60,548 nt of DNA from the NCBI GenBank assembly GCA_017626815.1, contig JAGAHY010000128.1, forward strand, positions 1-60,548. The letters are read 5' to 3'. The notes under the pieces are model-generated. The model saw only the letters and a program-made list of their open reading frames with translations. It did not search any database and had not been told where the DNA came from. The stretch's first letter is position 1, and each line of letters starts with the position of its first letter. The stretch is from Bacilli bacterium (GTDB taxonomy: Bacteria > Bacillota_I > Bacilli_A > RFN20 > CAG-826). A program made the position numbers and the translations under genes. Shown one piece after another: positions 1-8,445 of this stretch.

Positions 1-59
1 GTCACAATACCACATGTCCTTCTCAAATTCGATAAAACTTGCAAATCACGGAAAATTTT

Positions 60-1823
60 CTAGAAATTCAGGTTTTTCAATCGAGAAATAACAAACTCGG
101 TTCTCCTTCTCGCGCCTTCGCTAGATAAGTGATTATCCGTCCCGAAAAAATATAACGGGTCCAATAAACTATCCCAAACCGAGGAGATAAACGGCATTTC
201 AATCGCGTCCTCCAAATACGCAGCTAGTTCATTTATCGTCGTCTCATTGGAATCCTCGGAGATGCTGTTTTTCATGCGCGGGGCATAGTCAAACAAAACA
301 TTCACGCCGCTTTTTGCTATGTCCTCGTAGGCATCATTAAAAAGGTCAACGCTTTCTTGGGGGAAATAGATTTTGTTGTAATAGGCTCTGCGTACGCCAA
401 AGGACTTGCCTGCTATGTTATTCGGGCGGTAGAGGCAATAGTCGCCATATGGATTATAAGAAGCGCTTTTTACCGGATTGCCATCCTCGTCAAAGGAGGA
501 AGGCGTCACATGATAAGAATAACGAGGCAGGGATCTTTTTCGGCTCAGGTAATCCTGAAACGAGTCGAAGAAATTCGGGTATTGGTTAACTTCAATCGAA
601 TCAAGAATCGCGTAATTCGCCTCGCACATGGCGAAGAAAGCGAAATCCATGGAGCCGTCAACGTTAAATTGGGTCTCGAGGGTATCAAATTCCGGCGAGA
701 CGATTAGAATATCCCCTGCTTTTAGATAAGGACGAATCACATCGACTTGCGGCAATGACTCGGTATAGGCATAGACGCCCATGTTGACGACTTCATAATC
801 CTTCATTTGAGCATCGAGCAAATCGCTTACGAAACCAAACCGCGTCGCCGAGCCGCCATAGAGGACAATTTTCTTTTTATCTTGCAACGATACCAGTCGG
901 TCCACCTTATCCGCATACGTGGCAAAATAACCACGAGAATAGGCCGGTTCTTCTACCGCGTGGATTTGCACATGACGGACATTGGAGCCTTCAAAACTAT
1001 CGTCTCCGATATCATCAATTCCATCAAAAATAACTAGTTTTTGAATATTTGAGTCAATAATTGCAGCTTTTTTAAGACTGGAAAGGCTTTTTGGCAACAC
1101 TAGCGAATCTAGCGTCAGCCCTTGGAAACTCTTGGGTTCAATGGAAGAAACGACACACCCTTCTAAACGTTCTGGAATCACGATATCTGTTTCTTCGCCA
1201 AGGTATCCAGTAATCTTCGCGCGTCGTCCATCGTCGACTTCAAAAAGGAAATCCGATGCAGGGCTTTCCTTCACCCAGTAAGGACGAAACGTAAGCTCGG
1301 CTCCATCCCCTCGCTCCGCCCTGCTACCCAGCGAATAGACATTGCCCTCTTCATCCGTCCAACCGCACAGTTTATACCCGGGGTTATCAAACAGATCGAA
1401 GTCATTGGATAAATTGAAGCGAAGGTGGTTTTCCCCTACATAGGCGGAATAAGACTTATCCCCGTCTTGGTAAGTGACCTTTTGAACATCGCCGACGTCA
1501 AGATGGATGACGCATGAATAACGAACCGAATGGAACGTAATGATTTGACGCCGCAGCGAAGTGGAGCCGCTGACATCGTCCATAAGGGAATAGTTCACAT
1601 AGTCACATCCAGTGATGCCCTGATGAACATCGAGGACAATTTCAAAGGTGAAATCCTCGCCTGGGTGACCTTTATTGACAGGGTTAACGCAACGGTAATC
1701 GCCTTCTTCCAATACAACATTGATCCAGCGTTCCGCTACGTTATTGCAGGAAAAAAGGCTGCAAAAACAAGCTAAAGTTGCAGAAATTAATCCAAATCTT
1801 GTTTTTGTAGCCATTCTTTTCAT
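60..1823 (-). CDS. Lipoprotein with leucine-rich repeats and an SGNH/AlgJ-like hydrolase domain
   Basis: A 587-aa secreted lipoprotein: residues 1-26 form a signal peptide ending in lipobox LFSC (Cys26). Residues about 150-185 resemble an InlB/Listeria-Bacteroides repeat (a GWxDEEG core). Residues about 190-295 are BspA-type LRR_5 repeats (VIPERLEG, LVLPKSL). The C-terminal half from about 315 looks like an SGNH hydrolase: GGSAT at the block I position and TDNHLSSEG near residue 563, the DxH motif found in AlgJ/AlgX-type acyl esterases. I infer a surface protein that binds a ligand through LRRs and acts on an acyl ester of a cell-envelope or plant polysaccharide. The start is chosen because AAGAAGG lies just before the ATG. 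It follows a terminator, so it is a separate unit from the upstream GH3 operon. The substrate is unknown. Confidence 0.75.
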   Translation of the reverse strand: MKRMATKTRFGLISATLACFCSLFSCNNVAERWINVVLEEGDYRCVNPVNKGHPGEDFTFEIVLDVHQGITGCDYVNYSLMDDVSGSTSLRRQIITFHSVRYSCVIHLDVGDVQKVTYQDGDKSYSAYVGENHLRFNLSNDFDLFDNPGYKLCGWTDEEGNVYSLGSRAERGDGAELTFRPYWVKESPASDFLFEVDDGRRAKITGYLGEETDIVIPERLEGCVVSSIEPKSFQGLTLDSLVLPKSLSSLKKAAIIDSNIQKLVIFDGIDDIGDDSFEGSNVRHVQIHAVEEPAYSRGYFATYADKVDRLVSLQDKKKIVLYGGSATRFGFVSDLLDAQMKDYEVVNMGVYAYTESLPQVDVIRPYLKAGDILIVSPEFDTLETQFNVDGSMDFAFFAMCEANYAILDSIEVNQYPNFFDSFQDYLSRKRSLPRYSYHVTPSSFDEDGNPVKSASYNPYGDYCLYRPNNIAGKSFGVRRAYYNKIYFPQESVDLFNDAYEDIAKSGVNVLFDYAPRMKNSISEDSNETTINELAAYLEDAIEMPFISSVWDSLLDPLYFFGTDNHLSSEGARRRTEFVISRLKNLNF

Positions 1824-1838
1824 AAGCCTTCTTTGTCA

Positions 1839-1875
1839 AATAAAGGAGGCCGGTTTGACCCAAGCCTCCTTTATT
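1839..1875 (-). terminator. Rho-independent terminator after the GH3 operon
   Basis: A 12-bp perfect stem (1839-1850 pairing with 1864-1875, core TAAAGGAGGC) with a 13-nt loop lies 19 bp after the stop of the small membrane gene. It closes the GH3/membrane protein operon before the LRR/SGNH lipoprotein. The T-run is short (TTTATTT). Confidence 0.75.
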
Positions 1876-1894
1876 GTACTCGTTTGAATTGTGT

Positions 1895-2365
1895 TTAGTC
1901 TTCTCTCTTGGGAAGGAAGAAGGCTGCAACAATGCCGGCGATACCGGCGACGTAATCGAAGCCGATCGCAACCATCGCAACCATGGCGGAAGCGATGTTT
2001 TCAGCAGTCGCGACCTCAGCGCGAACGTCTTCGTTCGCACCGAAGATGTAGCCGAAGCCAGCGACACGGTTGGCAAGCAACGTCATGGCGGCAATCATCA
2101 ACATCACAGGGACGAGAACCTTGCAGACCATTACGAGGAGATCGACGACCTTCGCAGCACCACCCTTGACGGGGAGAATGGTGAGAAGGATAACGACGAC
2201 GGCAGCGATCATCGCGATGACGCCAAAGGTGACGACAGCAGCGACTCTATTGCCGCGGAAGAAACCTTCCGAATTGACGTTAACGGCGTAGATGATTAAG
2301 CCGATTAACCCAAAGATGCAGGAGAGGCAAGTGATGATATTGCCCGCAGAAAGTACTTTTTTCAT
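1895..2365 (-). CDS. Small four-helix membrane protein co-transcribed with a GH3 enzyme
   Basis: A 156-aa protein starting MKKVLSAGN with four hydrophobic segments (about residues 8-28, 44-63, 72-96 and 125-150) and a short charged tail ending PKRED. The start at 2365 is set by AAGGAGG 9 nt upstream; an in-frame extension further upstream would overlap the GH3 coding end and lacks a ribosome site. It begins 5 bp after the GH3 stop, so the two are co-translated. The GH3 enzyme ends in a similar PAKKED tail after its last membrane helix, which hints that the two membrane ends may interact. I do not recognise the family; its role as a membrane partner of the glucosidase is inference. Confidence 0.7.
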   Translation of the reverse strand: MKKVLSAGNIITCLSCIFGLIGLIIYAVNVNSEGFFRGNRVAAVVTFGVIAMIAAVVVILLTILPVKGGAAKVVDLLVMVCKVLVPVMLMIAAMTLLANRVAGFGYIFGANEDVRAEVATAENIASAMVAMVAIGFDYVAGIAGIVAAFFLPKRED

Positions 2366-2370
2366 GGCAA

Positions 2371-5300
2371 TTAGTCCTCCTTCTTTGCAGGAACAAAGGT
2401 CAAGCCAATGGAGATGATGGCACCCATGCCGGCTAAGACCGCGCTGACGACTGTGAGCGCTTTGATGGAGCTTTCCCACCAAGGAGTCAATTTGATGGTC
2501 TTGGTGTTGAAGACGGCGCTGTTGGCGAAGGTGAACAACTGATATTTGAGGTTCTGCCTCGCTTGTTCAACGAGGGTCGCATCATTCTTGACACTATCGA
2601 CGGAGATGTAGGGCCAGACAGCATCCACACCGCCAGTGCCGGCATTGATGTGGTTGTCACCAGTCTGGAAGTCGGCGACTTGGGTAATGGTAGCCATAAC
2701 CATGGCTTCCGCGATGAAGTAATAGGAGTTGGTAGCCATGTCGGTGGAGATGATGCCCGTGAAGCCCCACTCATTGCGGAGGATATTGGCGCAGACACCG
2801 ACGTTTTGGCAAGCGCTGGTGGAACCGATGCGGTTGAACGCGATCATGACGGCGAGTCCGCCACCATCTTTGGGTTCAAGAGCAGCCTGGAAGCAACGTA
2901 AGTCGCCTTCTCTGAGCTTTTGTTCGGTCATGAATTCATTCAAGCCAGCACGCTTGAATTCCTGGTCGTTGGCACCGAGGTGCTTCGGACCATTGATGAT
3001 GCCATAATTCGCGCAGCCCCTGAGGATTTTGGCGCCTAAGCGGTTGGCGAGCATGGAGTCTTCGGAGATGTATTCGTAGTTACGGCCGTTGTAAGGGGTC
3101 CTTCTTTGAGTTAAACCAGTGCCCCAGAGGTCATAACGTTGCAACCAGAGACCAGAGTTGCCTTCAACTTCGCCCCACTCTAAGGCGAGCTCGGGGTCAA
3201 AGGAGGTGGCTAACAAGGTCTGGGAGTGGACGTTGAATTTGTAGACCGGGGAGCCAGTTTGCTCTTTGTAGGTGCAGCCATCTTCAAGGAAGAGGACGGC
3301 AGTGAAGCCAGAGACACCTTCGTTTTGGGAAACGTTGGGGTTATCCACGTTGGTGAGAACGTCGGTCTGGGAGCCACCATGGAGGACGGCGCCGAGGGCT
3401 TCATCGATGGTGATCTGGGAAACCAATTTGCTCCAGTAGTCATCGTTGATATTCGCGAGGACATCATCGCCGATGGCGGAATCCACACCGAATTTCATGC
3501 CAAGGTCCTTGCCTTCGGTGGCAGGTTTATCGGTTTGAATCTTGTATTGTTGGCCCCTGAATTCCTTGATCCATTCGTCTTTCTTGGCCGAATTGGCGAT
3601 GGTGAAGGCGTTGGCGTCGAGGGTGTAATCTTTGGGGAAGGTGCTCCAGTCTTTGCGGGTCATGTACGTGACGGCGCCGGGGAGCCAGTAGTTGATATCG
3701 GCGTTGTCCACCTGGTTGGTGATGCCATAGCCGTTATAACCTTTGGAGAAGGTGGTGATGTCGTCGGTGGCGCTGTTCCAGCTCTTGACAGTGTTTTCGC
3801 CAGTGCCGACGGTCGGGGTCTTGCCTTGGGCTTTAATGAAGGAGTTAACCGCTTCGTGGGCGCCGTTAGCGGCAGTGAAGTAGTAATCGCCTTGCTCTAA
3901 ACTATAGGTCTTGACGCCCTCGGAAGCATCATAGGAAGCAAGATACTTCGTGGGGACGGTGATGGTGACGGTCTTGGAAGTGTTGGCGTCAACGAGAACC
4001 TTAGCGCTATTGAGGAAGGAGACCGCGGATTTTTCAACGTTGGCATCCTTGTCGTGCTGCGTATAAGGCTGTTGCGCATAAAGCTGAGCGGTGAAGAGGC
4101 CAGCTTTGTCGCCCTTATTGGTGATTTTCACCTGAGCGGTGATGTTGCCTTCGGCGCTCTTATCGATATTGATGTCGGTGAGTTCTTGATCATATTCAAG
4201 ATAGGAGAGGCCAGAACCAAAGGTATAAAGGACTTCGTTATCGTACTTCCAGGCGTTGCCATCGCGGGAACCCGCGGGATCATCGGCCTTGAAGGACGGA
4301 TTCATGATGGAATCGTAGTACCTGGTTTCGAAGTACTTGTAACCAACATAGATGCCTTCGGCTTCGACGATATAGGAATCGGAAGAATACGAGACCCTCG
4401 AGGCAAAGGACGAATAGACGCCCGTCTCGATGTCGACGTTAGGCCATCTGGAATCGAATCCATTGGCGGAGTTGGCGGCAACGATCTGATAATCTTTGAA
4501 GATGCCACCACCGATGTTGCGGCTAGCAGGGACGGAGAGGTTATCGTAGACGAAGGTGTCCGCCAATTTGCCGTTGGCATTGACTTTGCCCGATAAGACA
4601 TCGACAACACCGGTCAGTTGATAGTCGTTGACGCAGCCGATATAGGCGATACCATCGACTTCGTGGGTGCCGCCCTTGGAGATTTCGCCAAGCTCGAGGT
4701 TGTTGCCCGAGTTGATTAAGACGACAACTTTGCTGCAAGACGACTTGGCGAGTTCGATGATGCCTAATTCGTCTTCAGAAAGCTGTAAGGCGGTGCGGTT
4801 GGTATCGTTGCCTGCATAATCTTTGGCTTTGAGCGTCGGCGAGTAGGTATTGCCTTCGCCAGCGCCGCGGGAGATAACGACAAACGCGGTCGCGCTGTGG
4901 TCAATGGCGTTGACCCAGTCTGCAGAAACCTCAGCCTTTTCGGCCAATTTCCCTGCAGGAATCTCATTATTTGTGAATTGAACCATGTCGCCAGGGGAGA
5001 CAGCAGGTGCCACCGAGTAAGCAACAGCTTGGCTTTCTTCACCCGTCCAAGGATTCACGACGGTTTCAATGTGTTTGTTGGTGATTTTCTCGTAGACTTC
5101 AGCAACTTTGGCGTCGACGGTGAAACCAGCGTTGGTGAACGCGGTCTTTAAATCGACGGCGTCCGCATTCCCGGCCCTTAAGTCACCGGAAAGATACGGG
5201 AAGGTTGCATAAGCGCCAATGCCGAATAGCGCCACTTTTCCATTTGCCGCTAACGGCAAAACGGAATTGTCGTTTTTCATCACGACAGTGCCCTCTTGGC

Positions 5301-5538
5301 CTTCCTTGATTGCGACGTTTCTCGCAGCATTGATCATTTCATCAACGGTGGTGTACTTCTTATTGAAGCGGGCCGAATCAGCGCCTTCGACGATCTCGTA
5401 GCTCTTCGTGCCGAACATAGCGTCGATGTTCGTGCGGAAAGAGTTGGCGATGCTGGCGCCGGTAATTGAAATGACCATAACCGAAGCAAACGTTGCGGTT
5501 AAGCCAAGTGCTAGAGCATTCAAATGTCTCTTTTTCAT
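2371..5538 (-). CDS. Membrane-anchored GH3 beta-glucosidase-like enzyme with swapped domain order
   Basis: A 1055-aa glycoside hydrolase family 3 protein. In most GH3 enzymes the TIM barrel comes first; here the alpha/beta sandwich (GTVVMKNDNSVLPL, near residue 85) and a fibronectin-like domain come first and the barrel is C-terminal (RRTPYNGRNYEYISED, GPKHLGANDQE, then GFTGIISTDMA with predicted nucleophile Asp933). This reversed order is known from some ruminal Clostridia such as Ruminococcus albus and Butyrivibrio. There is a membrane helix at the N-terminus (about 9-32) and another near the C-terminus (about 1020-1048), so the catalytic part faces outside and is tethered at both ends. The likely role is trimming beta-gluco-oligosaccharides at the cell surface. 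GAGGAGG precedes the start, and two operator-like palindromes lie upstream. A paralogue is at 10148-13201. Confidence 0.88.
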   Translation of the reverse strand: MKKRHLNALALGLTATFASVMVISITGASIANSFRTNIDAMFGTKSYEIVEGADSARFNKKYTTVDEMINAARNVAIKEGQEGTVVMKNDNSVLPLAANGKVALFGIGAYATFPYLSGDLRAGNADAVDLKTAFTNAGFTVDAKVAEVYEKITNKHIETVVNPWTGEESQAVAYSVAPAVSPGDMVQFTNNEIPAGKLAEKAEVSADWVNAIDHSATAFVVISRGAGEGNTYSPTLKAKDYAGNDTNRTALQLSEDELGIIELAKSSCSKVVVLINSGNNLELGEISKGGTHEVDGIAYIGCVNDYQLTGVVDVLSGKVNANGKLADTFVYDNLSVPASRNIGGGIFKDYQIVAANSANGFDSRWPNVDIETGVYSSFASRVSYSSDSYIVEAEGIYVGYKYFETRYYDSIMNPSFKADDPAGSRDGNAWKYDNEVLYTFGSGLSYLEYDQELTDINIDKSAEGNITAQVKITNKGDKAGLFTAQLYAQQPYTQHDKDANVEKSAVSFLNSAKVLVDANTSKTVTITVPTKYLASYDASEGVKTYSLEQGDYYFTAANGAHEAVNSFIKAQGKTPTVGTGENTVKSWNSATDDITTFSKGYNGYGITNQVDNADINYWLPGAVTYMTRKDWSTFPKDYTLDANAFTIANSAKKDEWIKEFRGQQYKIQTDKPATEGKDLGMKFGVDSAIGDDVLANINDDYWSKLVSQITIDEALGAVLHGGSQTDVLTNVDNPNVSQNEGVSGFTAVLFLEDGCTYKEQTGSPVYKFNVHSQTLLATSFDPELALEWGEVEGNSGLWLQRYDLWGTGLTQRRTPYNGRNYEYISEDSMLANRLGAKILRGCANYGIINGPKHLGANDQEFKRAGLNEFMTEQKLREGDLRCFQAALEPKDGGGLAVMIAFNRIGSTSACQNVGVCANILRNEWGFTGIISTDMATNSYYFIAEAMVMATITQVADFQTGDNHINAGTGGVDAVWPYISVDSVKNDATLVEQARQNLKYQLFTFANSAVFNTKTIKLTPWWESSIKALTVVSAVLAGMGAIISIGLTFVPAKKED

Positions 5539-5556
5539 CAGATTCCTCCTCTTGTT

Positions 5557-5574
5557 TTGAAAAAGCGTTTTTGA
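5557..5574. promoter_or_regulatory. Near-palindromic operator-like site (AAGCGTTTTT core)
   Basis: The sequence TTGAAAAAGCGTTTTTGA, 19 bp upstream of the GH3 start, is a near-palindrome with the same GCG centre as the cre-like sites nearby. It could be a second, weaker operator for the same LacI/CcpA-type regulator. Confidence 0.35.
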
Positions 5575-5593
5575 GCTTGCGGTGCTATTCTAA

Positions 5594-5607
5594 CGAAACC
5601 GCTTACA
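5594..5607 (-). promoter_or_regulatory. cre-like operator TGTAAGCGGTTTCG upstream of GH3
   Basis: On the minus strand this reads TGTAAGCGGTTTCG, close to the CcpA/LacI-family consensus TGNAANCGNTNNCA. It lies 56 bp upstream of the GH3 start. Closely matching sites precede the second GH3 gene and the large GH16 gene, which argues for a shared regulator. Confidence 0.55.
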
Positions 5608-5816
5608 GCCACTAAGCAAATTATCGTTTTTGTTCGTAAAGTTTCTTAATGACCATATTTCTCCTATTTTATGAGCGTTTTTAATCACAAATGAGCAAAA
5701 GTTGGTTACATTGATGTATATATTATGTTCATTTCATTCAGACGAATAGCCTTGGATTGTCGCGTTACCGTTCCCATAGAAAGCACGCGTATACGCTCGT
5801 AACCTAAATATTGTTT

Positions 5817-5822
5817 TATAAT
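5817..5822 (+). promoter_or_regulatory. -10 box TATAAT placed for a leaderless mRNA
   Basis: A perfect TATAAT ends 6 bp before the ATG at 5829, so transcription would start on or next to the start codon. No good -35 is seen. The AAGG in the 6-bp gap would not be transcribed as a leader if the start site is at the A of ATG. Confidence 0.55.
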
Positions 5823-5828
5823 AAGGGC

Positions 5829-6803
5829 ATGAATTCAGACCCAAAATCCATTATCGAATCCTTTGAAAGTATCGTCCTTTGCGATGTTTCCCTAGAGGGA
5901 GACGTCTTCCAAAACCCGTTGAATTACCTCGTCAGCGACTTTGGCATTGTGAGTTTGCCTCACTTTTTGACGCTTAACGCTGTCCTTAATGCGATTAACC
6001 CTCATGCGGAGGTTTCCATCGGGATTGGCTTCGAAGCCTATAAGAAAAGCATTATTAAAGGCATCAAATACTGCAAAACGCCTGGAAAAGAGTATTCGTT
6101 CCTGCTTCCCTTATGGGATGAGTATTCCACCTATAACTTTGTCGCTAAGGTCATCGCGGCAGGCGACCGTTTGAACATCCTATTCTTCTACTATGACCGT
6201 TCTGGAAGTGCTTCGATGATGGACAGCATCCTCGCCAGCAACTTTAAAGATCAGCTCACCGGCTTGTTTAACCGCCAAACGATGAAAGAACACGTCGCCG
6301 CCAATCGTCGCGACGGATACCTTTGTCTGTTTGATTTGAATAAGTTCAAAGTCATCAACGATACCTTCGGACATGAAATCGGCGATGAAGTTTTAGTCAA
6401 TGTCGCCAAATACCTCATCTCCATCTCCAGCGAAGACGAAGTGTTCTACCGCCGCTCGGGAGACGAGTTCATGATTCTCTTCTTCAAGCACGACCTCCAT
6501 TACGTCCAGGAATTGATCTCCAGGATAGAAGTTTACCTCCGCAAGCTTCATACCAAGGAAATGAAGCACTGCCCAAGTTTACGGGCGTCCGCGGCCTTTG
6601 GCGTCGTCGAGCTTCTATATCCAGATGGGGAAGAAATCATCGATTCAGAAATTCTTTTGAAGTTAACGGACCTCGCTATGTATCAAGCCAAGACGGCGAA
6701 AAAGATCAGCAGTCTCATCACCTATAAAGAGGCGAAAGGCATCATCGCGGCCGGAAATCTCAACGAACGTCTTCGAACGTTAGCCGCATCGATTTCCCGA
6801 TAA
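5829..6803 (+). CDS. GGDEF-domain protein (diguanylate cyclase-like, SGDEF variant)
   Basis: A 324-aa cytoplasmic protein. Residues about 1-145 form an unrecognised N-terminal sensor-like domain without membrane helices. A GGDEF domain follows, beginning KDQLTGLFNRQTM and containing DLNKFKVINDTFGHEIGD. The signature is RRSGDEF, a Ser replacing the first Gly. SGDEF variants can be active or degenerate, so cyclase activity making c-di-GMP from two GTP is uncertain. The start at MNSDPK is preferred over an upstream in-frame ATG at 5811 because TATAAT lies between the two. It is divergent from the GH3 operon and followed by a terminator, so it is a single-gene unit. Confidence 0.82.
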   Translation: MNSDPKSIIESFESIVLCDVSLEGDVFQNPLNYLVSDFGIVSLPHFLTLNAVLNAINPHAEVSIGIGFEAYKKSIIKGIKYCKTPGKEYSFLLPLWDEYSTYNFVAKVIAAGDRLNILFFYYDRSGSASMMDSILASNFKDQLTGLFNRQTMKEHVAANRRDGYLCLFDLNKFKVINDTFGHEIGDEVLVNVAKYLISISSEDEVFYRRSGDEFMILFFKHDLHYVQELISRIEVYLRKLHTKEMKHCPSLRASAAFGVVELLYPDGEEIIDSEILLKLTDLAMYQAKTAKKISSLITYKEAKGIIAAGNLNERLRTLAASISR

Positions 6804-6825
6804 AACATACCTCAATAATAGAATT

Positions 6826-6862
6826 TAGGAGTCTTATACTTTGTATAGATTCCTATTTTTCT
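6826..6862 (+). terminator. Terminator after the GGDEF gene
   Basis: An imperfect hairpin (TAGGAGTCTTATAC, loop TTT, GTATAGATTCCTA) runs straight into TTTTTCTT, 22 bp after the stop codon. Confidence 0.7.
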
Positions 6863-6994
6863 TATTTCAGTGAATTTTTGGTACCATTTTTAAACAGAAT
6901 CAGCCGCATATAGGCGCGATAATTTTGCTTATATGAGCCCATAGAGAGGGGCGTTTCGTGTCATAATAAAGATAAAGATAGAGGAGCCGCGATC

Positions 6995-8404
6995 ATGAGT
7001 TGGGATAAAGAAAGCGTCCATGCCGCCGTCGAGAAGCAAAGAGAGTACTTCAAAACCGGGGCCACATTGCCAATTGACTTCCGCAGGCGGATGTTGCTTC
7101 AGCTTAAGCAGTCCGTTCTCGCTCATGAAAAAGATATCCTCGCCGCCTTAAAAGCGGATTTAGGAAGAGATGAGTCTGAAGGATACCTTTGCGACATCGG
7201 TCCTGTCATTCTGGAAATCAATGAAGCGCTTCATGGATTAAGGAAATGGGCCAAACCCGAAACTCATTTCAGCGGCCTATTAGCCTTTCCTTCCGTTTTC
7301 ACCAAAGTCTATAAGATTCCCTACGGAGTATCATTAATCATCTCCCCTTTTAATTTTCCGTTCCTGTTATCTTTAGGCGTATTGACCGCCTGCATCGCTG
7401 CTGGCAACACAGCTATTTTGAAGGCATCCTCAAAGTCCAAAGAGAGCACCGCCGTTTTGGCCAAGATCATCGCGGACGCTTTTCCTAGCGAATACTGTCT
7501 TGTCATCGACGGTGGCCATGACATTGCCGACTATTGTTTGGAAGAACGCTTCGATAAAATCTTTTACACAGGCTCCCCGCGTGTCGGTGTCCACGTCATG
7601 GAGATGGCTGCGAAAAACTTAACTCCGGTCACTTTAGAGCTTGGCGGTGAAAACGGTAACTTCGCTATCGTCCGCAAAGACGCGGACATCCGCGACGCCG
7701 CAAGGAAGATCGCTTTTTTCAAGATCCTGAATTCTGGCCAGGTATGCATCAACATCAACCAGGTCGCTGTAGCCAAAGAAATCGCCGAACCATTTATTGA
7801 GGCCCTAAAACAAGAGTTCACTAGGCAGTTGGGCGAACACCCTGAAACAAACGAAGAATATTGCCACCTCATATCTTCTTCCGCTTACCGTTACGTAGCA
7901 GAAGAAGCCGATGCTTACCGCGAACGCATTGTCTTCGGCGGCGTCGGCAATCCCGAAACGCTCCGTTATAGCCCAACCGTCATTTACCCCGCGAAACTAG
8001 AGGACAAAGTCTGTAATCATGAGACCTTCTCGCCCCTGCTCCCTGTCATTCCCTTTGAGGACAACGAAATTGACGCATTAATAAAGGAAGTGGAAAACCG
8101 CGAACATGGTCTGGCCTTGTATCTATTTACTAAGAATAAAATGTGGGCCAAGAAAGTCATGTCCAGCGCTCAATACGGGGGAGGCTGCGTCAACGAAGTA
8201 TGTCTCCACTTAATGGTCAAGGGCGTCCCCTTTAATGGAACGGGCCACTCTGGAATGGGTGCCTATCATGGCGAATGGGGATTCCGCGAATTTAGTCATC
8301 CTTCCACCGTGCTATTCGGCAAAACAAAAGGCAATCTAGCTCTCAGAGAGCACCCGTTCCACAATACGAAAAAACTCGGTCTATTAAAGAAGTTCTTTAA
8401 ATAA
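6995..8404 (+). CDS. NAD(P)-dependent aldehyde dehydrogenase, class 3-like
   Basis: A 469-aa ALDH superfamily enzyme that oxidises an aldehyde to the acid with NAD(P). The cofactor/catalytic region is intact: SPFNFPF, LELGGENGNF with general base Glu215, and SGQVCININ with catalytic Cys251. A C-terminal hydrophobic/basic segment (KKLGLLKKFFK) and the 469-aa length match the shorter class 3 enzymes, which often act on medium- or long-chain aldehydes at membranes. A clear GAGGAG sits 10 nt before the ATG. It converges on the FAD dehydrogenase gene through a shared terminator. Its specific aldehyde cannot be told from sequence. Confidence 0.88.
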   Translation: MSWDKESVHAAVEKQREYFKTGATLPIDFRRRMLLQLKQSVLAHEKDILAALKADLGRDESEGYLCDIGPVILEINEALHGLRKWAKPETHFSGLLAFPSVFTKVYKIPYGVSLIISPFNFPFLLSLGVLTACIAAGNTAILKASSKSKESTAVLAKIIADAFPSEYCLVIDGGHDIADYCLEERFDKIFYTGSPRVGVHVMEMAAKNLTPVTLELGGENGNFAIVRKDADIRDAARKIAFFKILNSGQVCININQVAVAKEIAEPFIEALKQEFTRQLGEHPETNEEYCHLISSSAYRYVAEEADAYRERIVFGGVGNPETLRYSPTVIYPAKLEDKVCNHETFSPLLPVIPFEDNEIDALIKEVENREHGLALYLFTKNKMWAKKVMSSAQYGGGCVNEVCLHLMVKGVPFNGTGHSGMGAYHGEWGFREFSHPSTVLFGKTKGNLALREHPFHNTKKLGLLKKFFK

Positions 8405-8435
8405 AAATCGGATTTTCACGTAGAATATCCGATTT
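8405..8435. terminator. Bidirectional terminator between convergent genes
   Basis: A 9-bp stem (AAATCGGAT at 8405-8413, ATCCGATTT at 8427-8435) lies between the ALDH stop and the stop of the minus-strand FAD dehydrogenase. On the minus strand it ends in a TTTTTATTT tract, so it best serves that gene; the plus-strand T-run is shorter. Confidence 0.7.
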
Positions 8436-8445
8436 CTGCAGAGTT

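Noticed and set aside
3226..3900. A 224-codon plus-strand frame opposite the first GH3 gene
   Set aside because: It is the antisense of a well-supported GH3 barrel and shows only composition-driven Gly/Val/Asp sequence.
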